A DNA stretch of 64,000 nucleotides from Commensalibacter papalotli (ex Servin-Garciduenas et al. 2014) (GTDB lineage Bacteria > Pseudomonadota > Alphaproteobacteria > Acetobacterales > Acetobacteraceae): contig NZ_ATSX01000001.1 of assembly GCF_000527695.1 (NCBI RefSeq), forward strand, positions 434,001 to 498,000, read 5' to 3'. Numbering within the stretch: position 1 is the stretch's first letter; each line of letters opens with the position of its first letter. A program made the translations under genes and the position numbers. The notes beneath the pieces were generated by a model. The model had not been told where the DNA came from, did not search any database, and worked only from the letters and a program-made list of their open reading frames with translations. Of the stretch, positions 37,999 through 49,949 are shown in pieces.

Positions 37999-38661
37999 TT
38001 ATAAATTATTTTGATGGAAAGTATTTTGCCATTTTTCTTCGAATTGTTTTACTGCAATTCCAACAGCAGGATCTGCAATAAAGAGATCAAAAATATCAAC
38101 AGGAAGTGTAATACCTTTACAACCAATCAACATACATTCAAGAGCTTGTCTTGGGCTTTTAAAGCTTGCAGCAACTAGTTCTTTTTCAGGGCAATGTGTT
38201 GATATTAAAGACTGAAGTTCAGATACGACTTCTGGACCATTTCCACCTTGAGCATCAATGCGGCTAACATAAGGAGAAACGTATTGAGCACCAGCTAGTA
38301 AACCTAGTAAACCTTGAGCTGCACCATATACAGATGTTGCTAATGTTGGGATACCTTGTGCAGTTAATTCTTTAATAACCTTTAATCCACAAGGAGTTAC
38401 AGGCACTTTCACAACTAAATTTTCTACACGTTCGCGTAATTTTTGTGCATCATCAATCATTCCTTCAACAGTAGGAGAAATGACCTGAGCAAAAAGCGTT
38501 CCTTTTCCACCCATAGCATCTCGGATTGCAGGTAGAAGATCGAATAATGGAGTACCGCCTGCAGCTACAATCGCGGGGTTGGTTGTTACACCCCATACTG
38601 GGAACATACCAGAGATTCTTTTGATTGCTTTAACGTCGGAGGTATCTAAAAGTATTTTCAT
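37999..38661 (-). CDS. fsa: Fructose-6-phosphate aldolase / transaldolase-like protein
   Basis: 220 residues of the small transaldolase subfamily (FSA/TalC). MKILLDTSDVKAI, GVTTNPAI, NLVVKVPVTPCGL with the Schiff-base lysine, and GNGPEVVSEL fit this group. Enzymes here either cleave fructose-6-phosphate to dihydroxyacetone and glyceraldehyde-3-phosphate, or act as transaldolase. The two cannot be told apart with confidence without checking the residue that separates them. It lies in the minus-strand group with the COG0523 gene, 321 bases beyond glnA. Confidence 0.85.
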   Translation of the reverse strand: MKILLDTSDVKAIKRISGMFPVWGVTTNPAIVAAGGTPLFDLLPAIRDAMGGKGTLFAQVISPTVEGMIDDAQKLRERVENLVVKVPVTPCGLKVIKELTAQGIPTLATSVYGAAQGLLGLLAGAQYVSPYVSRIDAQGGNGPEVVSELQSLISTHCPEKELVAASFKSPRQALECMLIGCKGITLPVDIFDLFIADPAVGIAVKQFEEKWQNTFHQNNL

Positions 38662-38982
38662 AGTCTCATAAGCCTTTTATTAGAATTAAAAGAAATCAAA
38701 ATGATTTTTTTTTATATTATTGGTTAATAAAAGAATAAATATTGAATAAATAAATAAAAATAGTAATTTTATTAATAATTAAATAGATAAAAACAGCAAT
38801 TTAATATCATATATTGATATTTTTTATTAAGAATATTTTATTTAAAAAGAGCATAAAGAATTGAATATTTTAATCGCTTCAATAGATATTATTGTAATCC
38901 AAAAAATAATTTTTGTTAAGCCATAATTATAAAAAAAATCAATTTTTTGTGAAGGCTTAACAAAACGGCATTAATTCAAGGG
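38662..38982. other. Gene-free AT-rich gap between glnA and the aldolase gene
   Basis: 321 bases, extremely AT-rich, with long A and T runs. I see no gene or RNA. It contains the inverted repeat listed at 38911-38965, and it should hold the promoter of the fsa-like gene. Confidence 0.6.
38911..38965 (-). repeat. 12-base inverted repeat downstream of glnA
   Basis: Arms ttttgttaagcc (38911-38922) and ggcttaacaaaa (38954-38965) pair perfectly around a 31-base A/T-rich loop, starting 18 bases after the glnA stop on the minus strand. It may fold as a terminator or 3'-stabilising hairpin. Alternatively it could be a pair of binding half-sites. Confidence 0.45.
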
Positions 38983-40428
38983 TTAAACAGAATAATACAT
39001 TTCAAATTCAACAGGGTGAGGTGTATGTTCGAATCGGTAAACTTCTTCCCATTTAATTTTTGCGTAGCTTTCGATTTGATCTTTAGTAAATACGTCACCA
39101 GCTAATAAGAAATCATGATCAGCAGCAAGAGCATCAAGTGCTTCACGTAAAGAACCACAAACTGTTGGGATTTCTTTTAATTCTTCTGGAGGAAGATCAT
39201 AAAGATCTTTGTCCATTGCATCGCCAGGATGGATTTTATTTTTAATACCATCAAGCCCAGCCATTAACATTGCTGCAAATGCTAGATATGGATTTGCCGT
39301 TGGATCTGGGAAACGGATTTCAACCCGTTTTGCTTTTGGACTGGTCACATATGGAATACGACAAGAAGCAGAACGATTACGTGCTGAGTATGCCAAAAGT
39401 ACAGGGGCTTCGAATCCTGGGATTAATCTTTTATAAGAATTGGTTGATGGATTAGTAAATGCATTTAATGCTTTGGCATGTTTGATAATACCACCAATAT
39501 AATAAAGTGCTTGATCTGAAAGATCTGCATATCCATTACCAGCAAAATTGGGTTTGCCATCTTTCCAAATAGATTGATGCACATGCATACCCGTGCCGTT
39601 ATCACCATAAATTGGTTTTGGCATAAAGGTTGCTGTTTTACCATAGGAATGGGCAACGTTATGAACACAATATTTATAGATTTGCATGTAATCAGCAGAG
39701 CGAACTAATGTTGAAAATTCAATCCCCAATTCATGTTGTGATTGTGCAACTTCGTGATGTTGTTTTTCAATTGGAAGGCCCATTTCACCCATAGTGGTTA
39801 ACATTTCAGCACGAAGATCATTGTCGCTATCTACTGGTGGAACTGGGAAATATCCGCCTTTAACTCCTGGACGATGGCCCATATTGCCTTCTGGATAGTC
39901 TTTCAAGTTTGAGCCAGGACCTTCGATACTGTCCAATTGGTGAATAGCAAAGTTAGGGCCTGTCCCAAATTTAACATTGTCAAAAATGAAGAATTCGGCT
40001 TCTGGACCAAAGAATGCTGTATCGCCAATCCCTGTTGATCTTAAATATTGTTCAGCAAGTTTTGCTGTAGAACGTGGATCACGATTATAAGCAACGCCCG
40101 TAGCTGGATCAATAATATCGCAAATTAAAATTAATTGAGGTTTTGCTGTGAATGGATCCATAACTGCTGTTGTTGGATCTGGCATCAGGATCATGTCACT
40201 TTCGTTAATAGCTTTCCATCCTTTGATAGAAGAGCCATCGAACATAATTCCATCTTCAAAGATATCAGCTTTGATAGTGGTGACATATTGTGTTGTGTGA
40301 TGCCATTTACCACAAGGGTCTGTAAAGCGGAAATCCACAAATTCAACAGAGTTTTCTTGGATTATATCCATTACTTTTGCAATGGCTTCTTCTTTTGGGG
40401 TATCGGCGGACATTGTATTATTAGACAT
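38983..40428 (-). CDS. glnA: Glutamine synthetase type I
   Basis: 481 residues. GlnA makes glutamine from glutamate and ammonia. Family landmarks are [11 protein letters not shown]-like [32 protein letters not shown]-like [13 protein letters not shown], the ATP-binding [31 protein letters not shown] and the adenylylation loop with Tyr at about 410 in DLYDLPPEE. Adenylylation by GlnE is therefore expected. ATG 40428 has aggaag eight bases upstream. glnB lies 85 bases upstream on the same strand, so glnB-glnA form the usual pair. Confidence 0.97.
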   Translation of the reverse strand: MSNNTMSADTPKEEAIAKVMDIIQENSVEFVDFRFTDPCGKWHHTTQYVTTIKADIFEDGIMFDGSSIKGWKAINESDMILMPDPTTAVMDPFTAKPQLILICDIIDPATGVAYNRDPRSTAKLAEQYLRSTGIGDTAFFGPEAEFFIFDNVKFGTGPNFAIHQLDSIEGPGSNLKDYPEGNMGHRPGVKGGYFPVPPVDSDNDLRAEMLTTMGEMGLPIEKQHHEVAQSQHELGIEFSTLVRSADYMQIYKYCVHNVAHSYGKTATFMPKPIYGDNGTGMHVHQSIWKDGKPNFAGNGYADLSDQALYYIGGIIKHAKALNAFTNPSTNSYKRLIPGFEAPVLLAYSARNRSASCRIPYVTSPKAKRVEIRFPDPTANPYLAFAAMLMAGLDGIKNKIHPGDAMDKDLYDLPPEELKEIPTVCGSLREALDALAADHDFLLAGDVFTKDQIESYAKIKWEEVYRFEHTPHPVEFEMYYSV

Positions 40429-40513
40429 TATTAATTCTTCCTGTGTCTCTTTGACTTAAGAATATGAAAACCGTAATCGGTCATTATTTCAGAGTCTATA
40501 TGAATGATAGTAA

Positions 40514-41601
<1,088 letters not shown>

Positions 41602-42858
41602 ATGATGCATACCAATAAAAAAACATTACTTGCAATTTGCTTTTTGTCTTTTTTACCAATCACATTCGCTCAAGCGCAAAATACCTCCATAACTTCTAAA
41701 GATATAACAGTTTTAGAACAGCAAGCAAATCAAGGGGATGCTAATTCACAACTTGACCTTGGGTTAATATATTTAACAGGCCAAGGTAAAGCTGCGGATT
41801 ATACTAAGGCCAAAGAATATTTTGAAAAATCTGCTAATCAAGGGAATGCCAGAGCACAAGATGAACTGGGGTATATGTATTATGAAAATAGAGGTGGTGG
41901 TATTCGTGATTATACCAAAGCAAAAGAACTCTTTGAAAAATCCATTGCACAAGGAGATTCAAGAGCATTAGCAGACCTTGGGTGGATGTATTATACAGGT
42001 AATGGCGTTCCTCAAGATTATGATAAAGCCAAAGAGTTGTTTGAACAGTCTGTTTCTTTAGGAGATGCACGGGGACAAGTGAATTTAGGATTAATGTATT
42101 ATGAAGGTAAAATTTTGCCTCATAACTATGTAAAGAGTAAGGAGTTGTTTCAAAAAGCAATTCAGCAAGGATATGGCCGTGCTAATAATGGGCTTGGCTT
42201 AATGTATGATGAGGGGAAAGGCGTTACCAAAGACTATGATAAAGCCAAAAAACTATACGAAGAAGCGGCTAAATATGGCAGTACAGGTGCATTTAATAAT
42301 CTGGGTTTGATGTATTACGATGGTCATGGGGTGCCACAAGATTATCAAAAGGCAATGGAGTATTTTCTGAAAGCTCTCGCAATGGGATATGATGCTACTA
42401 CAGTCAATATCGGTTTGATGTATTATGAAGGTAAAGGTGTCCCTCAAAGTTATATCAAGGCAAAGGAATTGTATGAAAAAGCTGCAGAATTAGGAGGCCC
42501 CGAGGCTCAGTGTAACGTTGGTTTGATGTATGTTAATGGTCAAGGTGGCCCAGTAAATTATGTCGAAGGGAAAAGATGGTTAGAGAAAGCTGCACAACAA
42601 AAAAATGCTCTTGCTCAGTTTAACTTAGGCGCCATGTACTACAATGGCAATGGTGTTGATGAAGATGTTTTCCAAGCAAAAGACTGGTTTGAGAAAGCTG
42701 CAGCGCAAAATAATGCCGATGCTCAATATGCCCTTGGTGTAATGTATAACGACGGTAATGGTGTTCCTAAAGATATAAATAAAGCCAAGGAGTATTTTAA
42801 ACAAGCATGCATAAATAAAAACCAACAAGGTTGTCAGTCATACGGTGAGCTTCAATAA
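41602..42858 (+). CDS. Secreted Sel1-repeat protein
   Basis: 418 residues. A signal peptide ends around TFAQAQ (about residue 26). Ten consecutive Sel1-like repeats of about 36 residues follow, each of the form A-x-LG-x-MY-x-G-x-GV-x-DY-x-KA, from about residue 40 to 400, and a short cap holds two cysteines. Sel1 proteins act as scaffolds for protein complexes in the periplasm and in host interaction. No partner can be named. ATG 41602 is preceded by ggaatataattc. Confidence 0.85.
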   Translation: MMHTNKKTLLAICFLSFLPITFAQAQNTSITSKDITVLEQQANQGDANSQLDLGLIYLTGQGKAADYTKAKEYFEKSANQGNARAQDELGYMYYENRGGGIRDYTKAKELFEKSIAQGDSRALADLGWMYYTGNGVPQDYDKAKELFEQSVSLGDARGQVNLGLMYYEGKILPHNYVKSKELFQKAIQQGYGRANNGLGLMYDEGKGVTKDYDKAKKLYEEAAKYGSTGAFNNLGLMYYDGHGVPQDYQKAMEYFLKALAMGYDATTVNIGLMYYEGKGVPQSYIKAKELYEKAAELGGPEAQCNVGLMYVNGQGGPVNYVEGKRWLEKAAQQKNALAQFNLGAMYYNGNGVDEDVFQAKDWFEKAAAQNNADAQYALGVMYNDGNGVPKDINKAKEYFKQACINKNQQGCQSYGELQ

Positions 42859-42929
42859 AAATATTATGATAATTATATATTAATCATACCGTTAACATTA
42901 TGAACTTATTATTATATTTTGAGAATTTG

Positions 42930-43445
42930 ATGAAATTTTATAAATTATTTTTATTTCCTATTTTACTCTTTGGAAGCAGCATCAATAATGCATTGGCAAC
43001 TGATGTTAACTCTTCCAACAAAAATCAGGTGCTATTTGATCAGTATAAAATAGATGTTTCTAAGGAACCTATTCAGATCCCATCAGGATATACTTACAAA
43101 GGAGACATGTGGGTTGATGAGTTGGGAAAACGTGTTGATCCAGTAAAGATTAATTTTGCAGGGCAATATTACCTTGGATTGCATAGTTGTGGTGCAGGAT
43201 GCCGTTATTATACGCTTAACAATCTAGAAAATAAATAAGATTTATCAGCCTTACTGGATCAATTCACATCTAATCCAGATGAAGGTAAAAATACTTTTAT
43301 TCAGTTATTTTATCAAAAGAATAGTAGACTTTTGATAGCACGTTACTTTAAAAATGATACGTTCAAAGAATATCATGATTGTCAGTTTTTGCTCAAAAAT
43401 AATAAACTGGAAAGTATTGAGAAATGTTCAAGAACACCAAAGTAA
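42930..43445 (+). pseudogene. Small secreted protein gene interrupted by an in-frame TAA
   Basis: From ATG 42930 a signal peptide (FYKLFLFPILLFGSSINNALA) leads into a domain with INFAGQYYLGLHSCGAGCRYY. The frame stops at TAA 43236-43238. It then continues in the same frame with DLSALLDQFTSNPDEGKN and RYFKNDTFKEYHDCQFLL, to the next stop at 43443-43445. The downstream part keeps protein-like composition, so the two halves were one protein of about 170 residues. The NFAG plus CGxGC pattern occurs in a group of small secreted proteins of unknown function. ATG 42900 is an alternative start. A sequencing error at the stop cannot be excluded. Confidence 0.65.
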
Positions 43446-43557
43446 ATTTGATATTCTTATTGAGCTAGTTGAGTTAAGATTATCGATAAACAGTTTTAAT
43501 TTTTGAGACTAAACATAGTGGGTTATTGGTTCATTATATAACCAAACAAAATGATAT

Positions 43558-44100
43558 TTAGAGATTTTGACAATTTTTGGCTATGGCCTTTAACATTCTA
43601 TGCCTTATAACTCCACTGACAGGTCTAATTAAATACCAATAATATGAAAAACTTCGCAGAGAATATTTATCAATGCAAAATACTCTTGTTTCAGTTGATA
43701 GTAATGTTTTCCCATGTTTCAAAGGCGTGACGTGAAAGTTTAAAACAAGCTTTGCTGACTTAGGTTGGTTAAATGATATGAAGTCTTGAGTATGTTGACA
43801 AGGACTTAATCCATAGTTTATTTCCCAAAAGCGCCCTAATAAACCGAAAACAATTTCTTGTTCATTCACTTTTTCAAGACATGTGAATTGCTTCATGCTA
43901 AAGGATTTTATTGTTTGAGTGTTATCTTTCTTTAGAATTCTATTGGGTAATTCTCGTAATATTATTGCAATTTTAAATAAATAATCACTTTGAGTATCAT
44001 AATGAACAGCAGCGGATAATACCTTAATCGGTGTTGAATTAACGATAATAGAGTGCTGTTCACTAAAGTGATAAGAATGCAAATATTTATCAATTAGCAT
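43558..44100 (-). CDS. Unknown protein coupled to uvrA (START/SRPBCC-like at best)
   Basis: 180 residues, no named family. It opens with [25 protein letters not shown], which resembles the first strand of START/SRPBCC lipid-binding folds. A later part, [18 protein letters not shown] and [28 protein letters not shown] in outline, also fits beta-strands of such a fold, but this is a guess from pattern. No signal peptide or membrane helix is clear. The ATG at 44100 overlaps the end of uvrA by 11 bases, so translation may be coupled. Confidence 0.6.
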   Translation of the reverse strand: MLIDKYLHSYHFSEQHSIIVNSTPIKVLSAAVHYDTQSDYLFKIAIILRELPNRILKKDNTQTIKSFSMKQFTCLEKVNEQEIVFGLLGRFWEINYGLSPCQHTQDFISFNQPKSAKLVLNFHVTPLKHGKTLLSTETRVFCIDKYSLRSFSYYWYLIRPVSGVIRHRMLKAIAKNCQNL

Positions 44101-46981
44101 TATTTTTTTTGTTCAAAATTGGCTTTAGGAATTTCCCCGTATAACTTTGTTTGACTTTGGCGATATTTTCAGGGGTGCCTGTAGCAACAATTTGCCCACC
44201 ACCACTTCCACCTTCTGGCCCAAGGTCAATAACCCAGTCAGCTGTTTTAATGACTTCCAGATTATGCTCAATCACAATAATAGTATTTCCTTGCTCAACC
44301 AATGTATGTAGAACTTCTAACAATTTACGCACATCTTCTGTATGTAATCCTGTTGTTGGTTCATCAAGAATGTAAAGTGTTCTTCCTGTGGCGCGTCTTG
44401 CCAATTCTTTGGAAAGTTTTATTCGTTGTGCTTCTCCTCCTGAAAGAGTAGTGGCTTGCTGTCCTAGATGAATATAACCAAGCCCAACTTGTTTTAAGAT
44501 GTTTAAACGATCATAAATACGTGGGGCTGCTTCAAATAATGGTACAGCTTCATCAACAGATAGGTTTAAAATATCGGCGATTGAGTGGCCTTTGAATTTA
44601 ATCTCTAAGGTTTCACGGTTATATCTTGCCCCTTTACAAGCGTCACAAGTCACAAACATGTCGGGTAAGAAATGCATTTCGATCTTGATGACCCCATCGC
44701 CTTGACAAGCCTCGCAGCGTCCTCCTTTGACGTTAAAGGAAAAACGTCCTGGTTTATAACCTCTGGCACGACTTTCAGGAAGTTCAGCAAACCATTCTCG
44801 AATAGGAGTAAATAGATCAGTGTAAGTTGCTGGGTTTGATCGAGGTGTACGGCCAATAGGGGATTGGTCAATATCAATAATTTTATCTAGATGTTCCAAC
44901 CCTTTGATAATTTTATATGGGGATGGAACTGCATTTGACCCCATTAATTGTCTTGAGAGTGCTTTATATAAAGTATCAATGATTAAAGTAGATTTGCCAC
45001 CTCCAGATACACCTGTAATAGCAATAAAGGTTCCTAAAGGAAAATCAACGCTGATATCTTTTAGGTTGTTCCCTGTGGCTCCCGAAAGTGTTAATAATTG
45101 CTTTTTGTTCGGTTTTCGACGTTTTTCTGGGACTGGGATAGATTTTCGGCCGCTTAAGTAATCACCTGTCAGGCTTTTGGGATTATTTTCAACTTCTTGT
45201 GGTGTGCCAACAGCAACTACTTCTCCACCTAGAATCCCAGCAGCAGGCCCCATATCAATCAGATAGTCAGAAGCTTTGATGGTATCTTCGTCATGTTCAA
45301 CAACGATCAAAGTGTTACCAAGACCTTTAAGGCGTTCTAATGTTCCCAATAAACGCTCATTATCTCTTTGATGTAGACCAATTGAAGGTTCGTCAAGAAC
45401 GTATAAAACGCCTGTCAAACCAGAGCCTATTTGACTAGCCAGTCGAATACGTTGGCTTTCTCCACCTGATAAGGTGGCTGAACCACGTGATAATGTTAAA
45501 TAATCAAGGCCTACATCATTTAGGAAGTGTAAACGCTCAATAATTTCTCTTAAGATACGATGTGCAATTTCAGCCTTTTGTGGAGAAAGCGTTCCTTCAA
45601 CACTAGAAAACCAATCTAGGGCTTGTTGAATAGGAAGTTCAGATATCTCAGCAATATTTTTTTGATCAACCTTTACGCATAACGCTTCTGGTTTTAATCT
45701 TGCCCCATGGCACGTTTTACAAGGATAGTCGGCTCGATATTTATTTAACTCTTCTTTTACAGAGTGGCTGTCAGTTGCATGATAGCGTTTTTCTAGATTT
45801 TTTATCACGCCTTCAAAGGGTTGATTTAATGTATAAGATTGTTTTTCGTCATGATACGTAATGGGAATATCATCTTGTGAACCATATAAAATAGTATCTT
45901 GAACTTCTTTGGGAATTTTTTCCCATGGTGTATCGCTATTGAGTTTAAAATGTTTAGCAATACTTTCCAATGCTTGTTGATAATAAGGCATAGATGTATT
46001 TTTCCACGCTAAAATCGCACCATCTTTCAAAGATAGTGTAGAATTTGGAACGATAAGCTGTGGATCAAAGAAGCTTTCTGTGCCGATACCATCACAGGCA
46101 GTGCATGCCCCTTGCGGTGCATTAAAAGAGAAAAGTCGAGGCTCTATCTCTTCAAGGGTAAACCCACTTTCTGGGCATGAATATCTGGCCGAGAAGCTTA
46201 ATGTCAGAGGTTTTCTTTTTTCATCATCACGCAATACTTCTTCTACGCTGGCCAATCCATCAGATAAAGAAAGTGCAATTTCAAAACTATCCGCAAGGCG
46301 GCCTTCGATTTCTGGTTTTATAACAACACGATCGATAATTATTTCGATTGTGTGTTTAATTTTGCGGTTTAAGTTTGGAACATCATCAATATCATATAAA
46401 CTTCCGTCAACTTTGACGCGCGTAAACCCTCTGCGTTGCAGCTCTGCCAGCTCCTTTTTATACTCGCCTTTTCGTGCACGAACTACAGGAGCCAATAGCA
46501 TTAATCGAGTTTGTACAGGTAGCTCCATAATCCGATCAACCATTTGGCTGACAGTTTGAGCTTCGATGGGTAGTCCTGTAGCAGGGGAGTAAGGAGTTCC
46601 TGCCCGTGCCCATAACAAGCGCATATAATCATGAATTTCTGTAATCGTTCCAACTGTTGAACGTGGGTTTTTAGAGGTTGTTTTTTGTTCAATCGAAATA
46701 GCAGGAGATAAACCCTCAATTGATTCAACGTCTGGTTTGCCCATGAGTTCCAAAAATTGGCGAGCATAAGCCGATAGGCTTTCGACGTAACGTCTTTGAC
46801 CCTCAGCATAAATTGTATCAAAAGCTAGTGATGATTTTCCTGAACCAGATAGGCCGGTAATGACAGTGAGTTGATTCTTGGGGATATTAACATCAATATT
46901 TTTTAAATTATGGACTTTTGCACCTCTTACAACAATTGTAGTAAGAGGAGATATTTTTTTTGAATTCATGATTTTATACAT
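44090..46981 (-). CDS. uvrA: Excinuclease ABC subunit A
   Basis: 963 residues. UvrA is the damage sensor of nucleotide-excision repair and carries two ABC ATPase domains. The first Walker A ([20 protein letters not shown]) is near residue 42, and the second ([11 protein letters not shown]) is near 660. Zinc motifs CPESGF with CTACDG, and CEACQGDG with CDACKG, are both present, as are the signatures [12 protein letters not shown] and [15 protein letters not shown]. Two ATG codons, 46981 and 46969, are possible; neither has a good ribosome site. The 180-residue gene overlaps the 3' end. Confidence 0.97.
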   Translation of the reverse strand: MYKIMNSKKISPLTTIVVRGAKVHNLKNIDVNIPKNQLTVITGLSGSGKSSLAFDTIYAEGQRRYVESLSAYARQFLELMGKPDVESIEGLSPAISIEQKTTSKNPRSTVGTITEIHDYMRLLWARAGTPYSPATGLPIEAQTVSQMVDRIMELPVQTRLMLLAPVVRARKGEYKKELAELQRRGFTRVKVDGSLYDIDDVPNLNRKIKHTIEIIIDRVVIKPEIEGRLADSFEIALSLSDGLASVEEVLRDDEKRKPLTLSFSARYSCPESGFTLEEIEPRLFSFNAPQGACTACDGIGTESFFDPQLIVPNSTLSLKDGAILAWKNTSMPYYQQALESIAKHFKLNSDTPWEKIPKEVQDTILYGSQDDIPITYHDEKQSYTLNQPFEGVIKNLEKRYHATDSHSVKEELNKYRADYPCKTCHGARLKPEALCVKVDQKNIAEISELPIQQALDWFSSVEGTLSPQKAEIAHRILREIIERLHFLNDVGLDYLTLSRGSATLSGGESQRIRLASQIGSGLTGVLYVLDEPSIGLHQRDNERLLGTLERLKGLGNTLIVVEHDEDTIKASDYLIDMGPAAGILGGEVVAVGTPQEVENNPKSLTGDYLSGRKSIPVPEKRRKPNKKQLLTLSGATGNNLKDISVDFPLGTFIAITGVSGGGKSTLIIDTLYKALSRQLMGSNAVPSPYKIIKGLEHLDKIIDIDQSPIGRTPRSNPATYTDLFTPIREWFAELPESRARGYKPGRFSFNVKGGRCEACQGDGVIKIEMHFLPDMFVTCDACKGARYNRETLEIKFKGHSIADILNLSVDEAVPLFEAAPRIYDRLNILKQVGLGYIHLGQQATTLSGGEAQRIKLSKELARRATGRTLYILDEPTTGLHTEDVRKLLEVLHTLVEQGNTIIVIEHNLEVIKTADWVIDLGPEGGSGGGQIVATGTPENIAKVKQSYTGKFLKPILNKKNNAN

Positions 46982-47062
46982 AAAGTTTAAGGGTGTTAGA
47001 GAATACTAATATAACTTTGAATAGAAATCATGCTATTCTTGATTAAAAGAGTATGATTTAGA

Positions 47063-47839
47063 TTATTTTTTGATAGCAACGATTTCCATACCCATACCAT
47101 ATCTTTCGCTGATACCGTATTTGACTGGGATAAAACCACATTCTTTTAATAAGCTATATAGTCTTGTTCTTGAAAAATTGTGGTAATGCTCCATTTCACT
47201 CCAACAATAATTGATGTTTTGAGCATCACGAATTTTCCAAATGATTGATTCAGAGTTAGGTAAGGAAAGAAATAATACGCCTTTATTTCCCAATAATTCA
47301 AAAGTTTTTTGCAAGGCCTCTTTGGGATAAGGGATATGTTCAAGAACGTCAGCCATGCTGATTACTGAAATGGGATCATCACTATCGACGTGAAGTAAGT
47401 TTGTTTTATAGGCTGTGATACCGTATGATTGTAATTTCGTAACATTTTCTTCTCTTAAATCAATACCAATAGGTTTAAAACCGTATTCACAAGCTGTAAA
47501 TAACAAAGAGCCATTACCAAAACCGACATCTAGCCACACACCATGATTTTGATAAGGGATAACTTTATCAATCATTCTTGCAGAAACAAGTCTTTGCTTT
47601 TCAATTTGATATCCAACTTGTTGTTCGGGATTGGTACCTTTAAAGAGGATTTCGAGAGCTTCTGGCGTATAATAGCCTTCTCTGAAAATATGTTTGCAAG
47701 AATTACATGATAACCACACCATTTGAGTAGACAGTGGAGCGATCCAGCGTTGATGATTTTGACAGTTTTCATTACGAATTAACGTCATTTTTGTATCATG
47801 GCAAAGGGGGCAATGAGTGTATTTAATAAGTTCTTGCAT
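47063..47839 (-). CDS. Class I SAM-dependent methyltransferase with N-terminal zinc ribbon
   Basis: 258 residues from ATG 47839. A zinc-ribbon pair (CPLC near residue 10 and CNSC near residue 45) precedes a methyltransferase domain with LDVGFGNGSLLF (SAM motif I), GIDLRE, and MADVLEHIPYPKEAL. This layout is common among methyltransferases that act on sugars in O-antigen or secondary metabolite pathways. The substrate is unknown. The longer frame would begin on TTG 47875. It lies about 80 bases upstream of uvrA on the same strand. Confidence 0.78.
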   Translation of the reverse strand: MQELIKYTHCPLCHDTKMTLIRNENCQNHQRWIAPLSTQMVWLSCNSCKHIFREGYYTPEALEILFKGTNPEQQVGYQIEKQRLVSARMIDKVIPYQNHGVWLDVGFGNGSLLFTACEYGFKPIGIDLREENVTKLQSYGITAYKTNLLHVDSDDPISVISMADVLEHIPYPKEALQKTFELLGNKGVLFLSLPNSESIIWKIRDAQNINYCWSEMEHYHNFSRTRLYSLLKECGFIPVKYGISERYGMGMEIVAIKK

Positions 47840-48073
47840 ATCTAAAAACTCTTCGACCTTTATTATATTATTCAAATATTTCTAAAAATTAAAGTAGTTA
47901 AAAGAGTTTACCTCGTAAAACTCTTTGGTCTTTTTAATATAGATAGATTAATATAATAACTAAAAAGCATCATATAAATAGCTTTTGCGAAAATAATTAA
48001 AAGTTTTGAACTTATGCAAAGAAAAACGTATAAAGAAGTGTATTTGAAAAAAATTTGATAAGGTAAAGAAATA

Positions 48074-48601
48074 ATGGCTGGCAGTGTTAACAAAGTAATC
48101 TTGGTCGGTAATTTAGGAAAAGATCCAGACGTTCGTAATACTCAGATGGGCACAAAAGTTGTTAATTTGACCCTGGCGACCAGTGACAGCTGGAATGATC
48201 GTCAAACTGGTGAACGTCGTGAAATTACGGAATGGCATCGCGTTGTTATTTTCAATGAACGATTGGCTGATGTGGCAGAAAAATACCTGCGCAAAGGGCG
48301 TAAAGTTTTTATCGAAGGGCAATTAAAAACCCGTAAATGGACTGATCAACAAGGGATGGAACGTTATACAACTGAAATTGTTGTAGATCGTTTCCGTGGC
48401 GAGCTTGTGTTGCTTGATAGTAACCGCAGTGGTGGTGGAGATGATATGGGACAATATGGTGATGATTATGCTTCTTCTCCTCCAATGGCGCCAACGTCAC
48501 GTCCAGCTATATCTTCCTCTTCTAAAAATAAAGAAAGCGGTGGTGGTTGGGATTCTTCTATGCCAGGAAATAACGATTTAGATGATGAAATCCCATTCTA
48601 A
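48074..48601 (+). CDS. ssb: Single-stranded DNA-binding protein
   Basis: 175 residues. The OB-fold opens with [24 protein letters not shown] and has [24 protein letters not shown] Gly/Ser/Pro-rich linker leads to the acidic tip DLDDEIPF, which recruits repair and replication partners. ATG 48074 has aaggt nine bases upstream. In many alphaproteobacteria ssb lies next to uvrA, as here, divergent with a methyltransferase gene in between, and gyrA follows. Confidence 0.97.
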   Translation: MAGSVNKVILVGNLGKDPDVRNTQMGTKVVNLTLATSDSWNDRQTGERREITEWHRVVIFNERLADVAEKYLRKGRKVFIEGQLKTRKWTDQQGMERYTTEIVVDRFRGELVLLDSNRSGGGDDMGQYGDDYASSPPMAPTSRPAISSSSKNKESGGGWDSSMPGNNDLDDEIPF

Positions 48602-48678
48602 AAATAACGAATTAATTTTATTAATTTTGTGATGTTAATATTAAAACTATAAAAACTGAACGGTTAAGTATTCATAAT

Positions 48679-49020
48679 ATGTTTTTTGTTCTTCTTTTTT
48701 TAATTTTTACTTTTATTCTTTTGCTTCTTTCTCAATATGGCAGAAGCAGACATAAAAAACTAATTACAATAACTATTATTATGATGATGGCTGGGATAAT
48801 ATGTTGGGGATATCACGAGATTTATTTTGCGGCTGATTACCCAACAAATATGAATAAAGGTGTTTTTAATGCTTTAGTAAATAAAGATTATGCTTTTTCA
48901 ATTGGCATGATTTTATTGGCATTATCTATTCCTTGCATGTTATTTTGTTTACTCAGTAGACCTAAAGAGATTCGCGAAATAGATAAACCTTTAGAAGAAA
49001 ATGATGATTTATATGGATAG
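48679..49020 (+). CDS. Small membrane protein of unknown function
   Basis: 113 residues with three predicted membrane helices (about 2-18, 26-46 and 73-93) and a charged C-terminal tail. I do not recognise a family. It lies 77 bases after ssb and six bases before the YhcH-family gene, so the two probably share a transcript. The start ATG 48679 lacks a clear ribosome site. Confidence 0.65.
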   Translation: MFFVLLFLIFTFILLLLSQYGRSRHKKLITITIIMMMAGIICWGYHEIYFAADYPTNMNKGVFNALVNKDYAFSIGMILLALSIPCMLFCLLSRPKEIREIDKPLEENDDLYG

Positions 49021-49026
49021 TTTTAA

Positions 49027-49491
49027 ATGATACTTTGGCATATTGATTCTAATTTACCTTTCCCATTGCCACCAATCTTAAATAGAGGGCTTGAGTTTTT
49101 ACGAAACCTTGATTTACATCAATTAGTTCCTGGAAAGATAGATATAGATGGTGAAAAAATATTTGCAGAAGTTGTTGATACAATTACACATCTAAAAGAA
49201 GAATCTAGGCCTGAGCAGCACCAAAAATATCTTGATATTCATTATTTAATTTCTGGGGTGGAATATATAGGCACGGCTATCGATACGCAAGACAATCCCA
49301 TCTATAAACCTTTTGCACTAGGTAAAGATATTCAATTTTACGAAGAAGTGAAGCATGAAACTTTTGTTGAGTTGTTTCCGGGAAGCTATGTCATTTTATT
49401 TCCACATGACATTCATAGGCCTTGCTGTTGCGTAACACAACCGGTGTCTATTCGTAAAATTATTGTAAAAATTGCGGTTGACGAATTATAG
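49027..49491 (+). CDS. YhcH/YjgK/YiaL family protein
   Basis: 154 residues. This cupin-like family is identified by EVVDTITHLKEESRPEQHQKYLDIHYLISG, the histidines in KHETFVELFPGSYVILFPHDIHRP and the overall length. Members are linked to sialic acid and other sugar-acid catabolism, some acting as beta-subunit-like anomerases. No sialic acid genes are here, so the substrate is open. It starts six bases after the membrane protein gene. Confidence 0.85.
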   Translation: MILWHIDSNLPFPLPPILNRGLEFLRNLDLHQLVPGKIDIDGEKIFAEVVDTITHLKEESRPEQHQKYLDIHYLISGVEYIGTAIDTQDNPIYKPFALGKDIQFYEEVKHETFVELFPGSYVILFPHDIHRPCCCVTQPVSIRKIIVKIAVDEL

Positions 49492-49949
49492 ATGAGTTTA
49501 ATTTATATTATAAGAACGTAATATTTATGAGTTAGTTTTACTTATTTTTGATAAATTATAGGTTTTATCCATATTACATTAGGTGTTTTATGGTTGTATT
49601 ATACCTAAGCGTTTAGGGGTTTAGCTAAGTTATACAGTTTTTCGAGTATTTAAGCTGTAATCCCTCCCTTAATTTTGAAATAAGGCGCAATACACTCTTT
49701 AAAAGAGCTAAATTTATGAGTGCTTTATTTCATATTAAGCAAGTCTTGCTTGTAATTTTCATATAAAAAAATTATAGTTAATACAATTAATCATCGTCTT
49801 GAGATAGAGCGTTTATAAAGCCCAAACAGCCATTTATTAATATTGATGTATATTGTGTTAATAAAGGATTATCAAAGCTTTAAAGTGCTTTATTTTTTTT
49901 GATTAGATTTTAAAAATTTATAATAATTATAATTTATACTGGACTTACC
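49492..49949. other. Gene-free gap upstream of gyrA
   Basis: 458 AT-rich bases. I see no open frame of credible length and no RNA. It presumably holds the gyrA promoter. A short inverted repeat (aagcaag-tc-ttgctt, near 49737-49751) is the only notable structure. Confidence 0.6.

Noticed and set aside
41602-42858. DNA-level tandem repeat in the Sel1 gene as an assembly artefact
   Set aside because: The ten repeats differ strongly in DNA sequence, so it is an old protein repeat and not a collapsed or expanded tandem array.
44151-46559. Open frames on the strand opposite uvrA (and similar frames opposite glnA, gyrA, ftsH)
   Set aside because: They are mirror frames of well-conserved coding sequence, lack ribosome sites and show no protein-family features.
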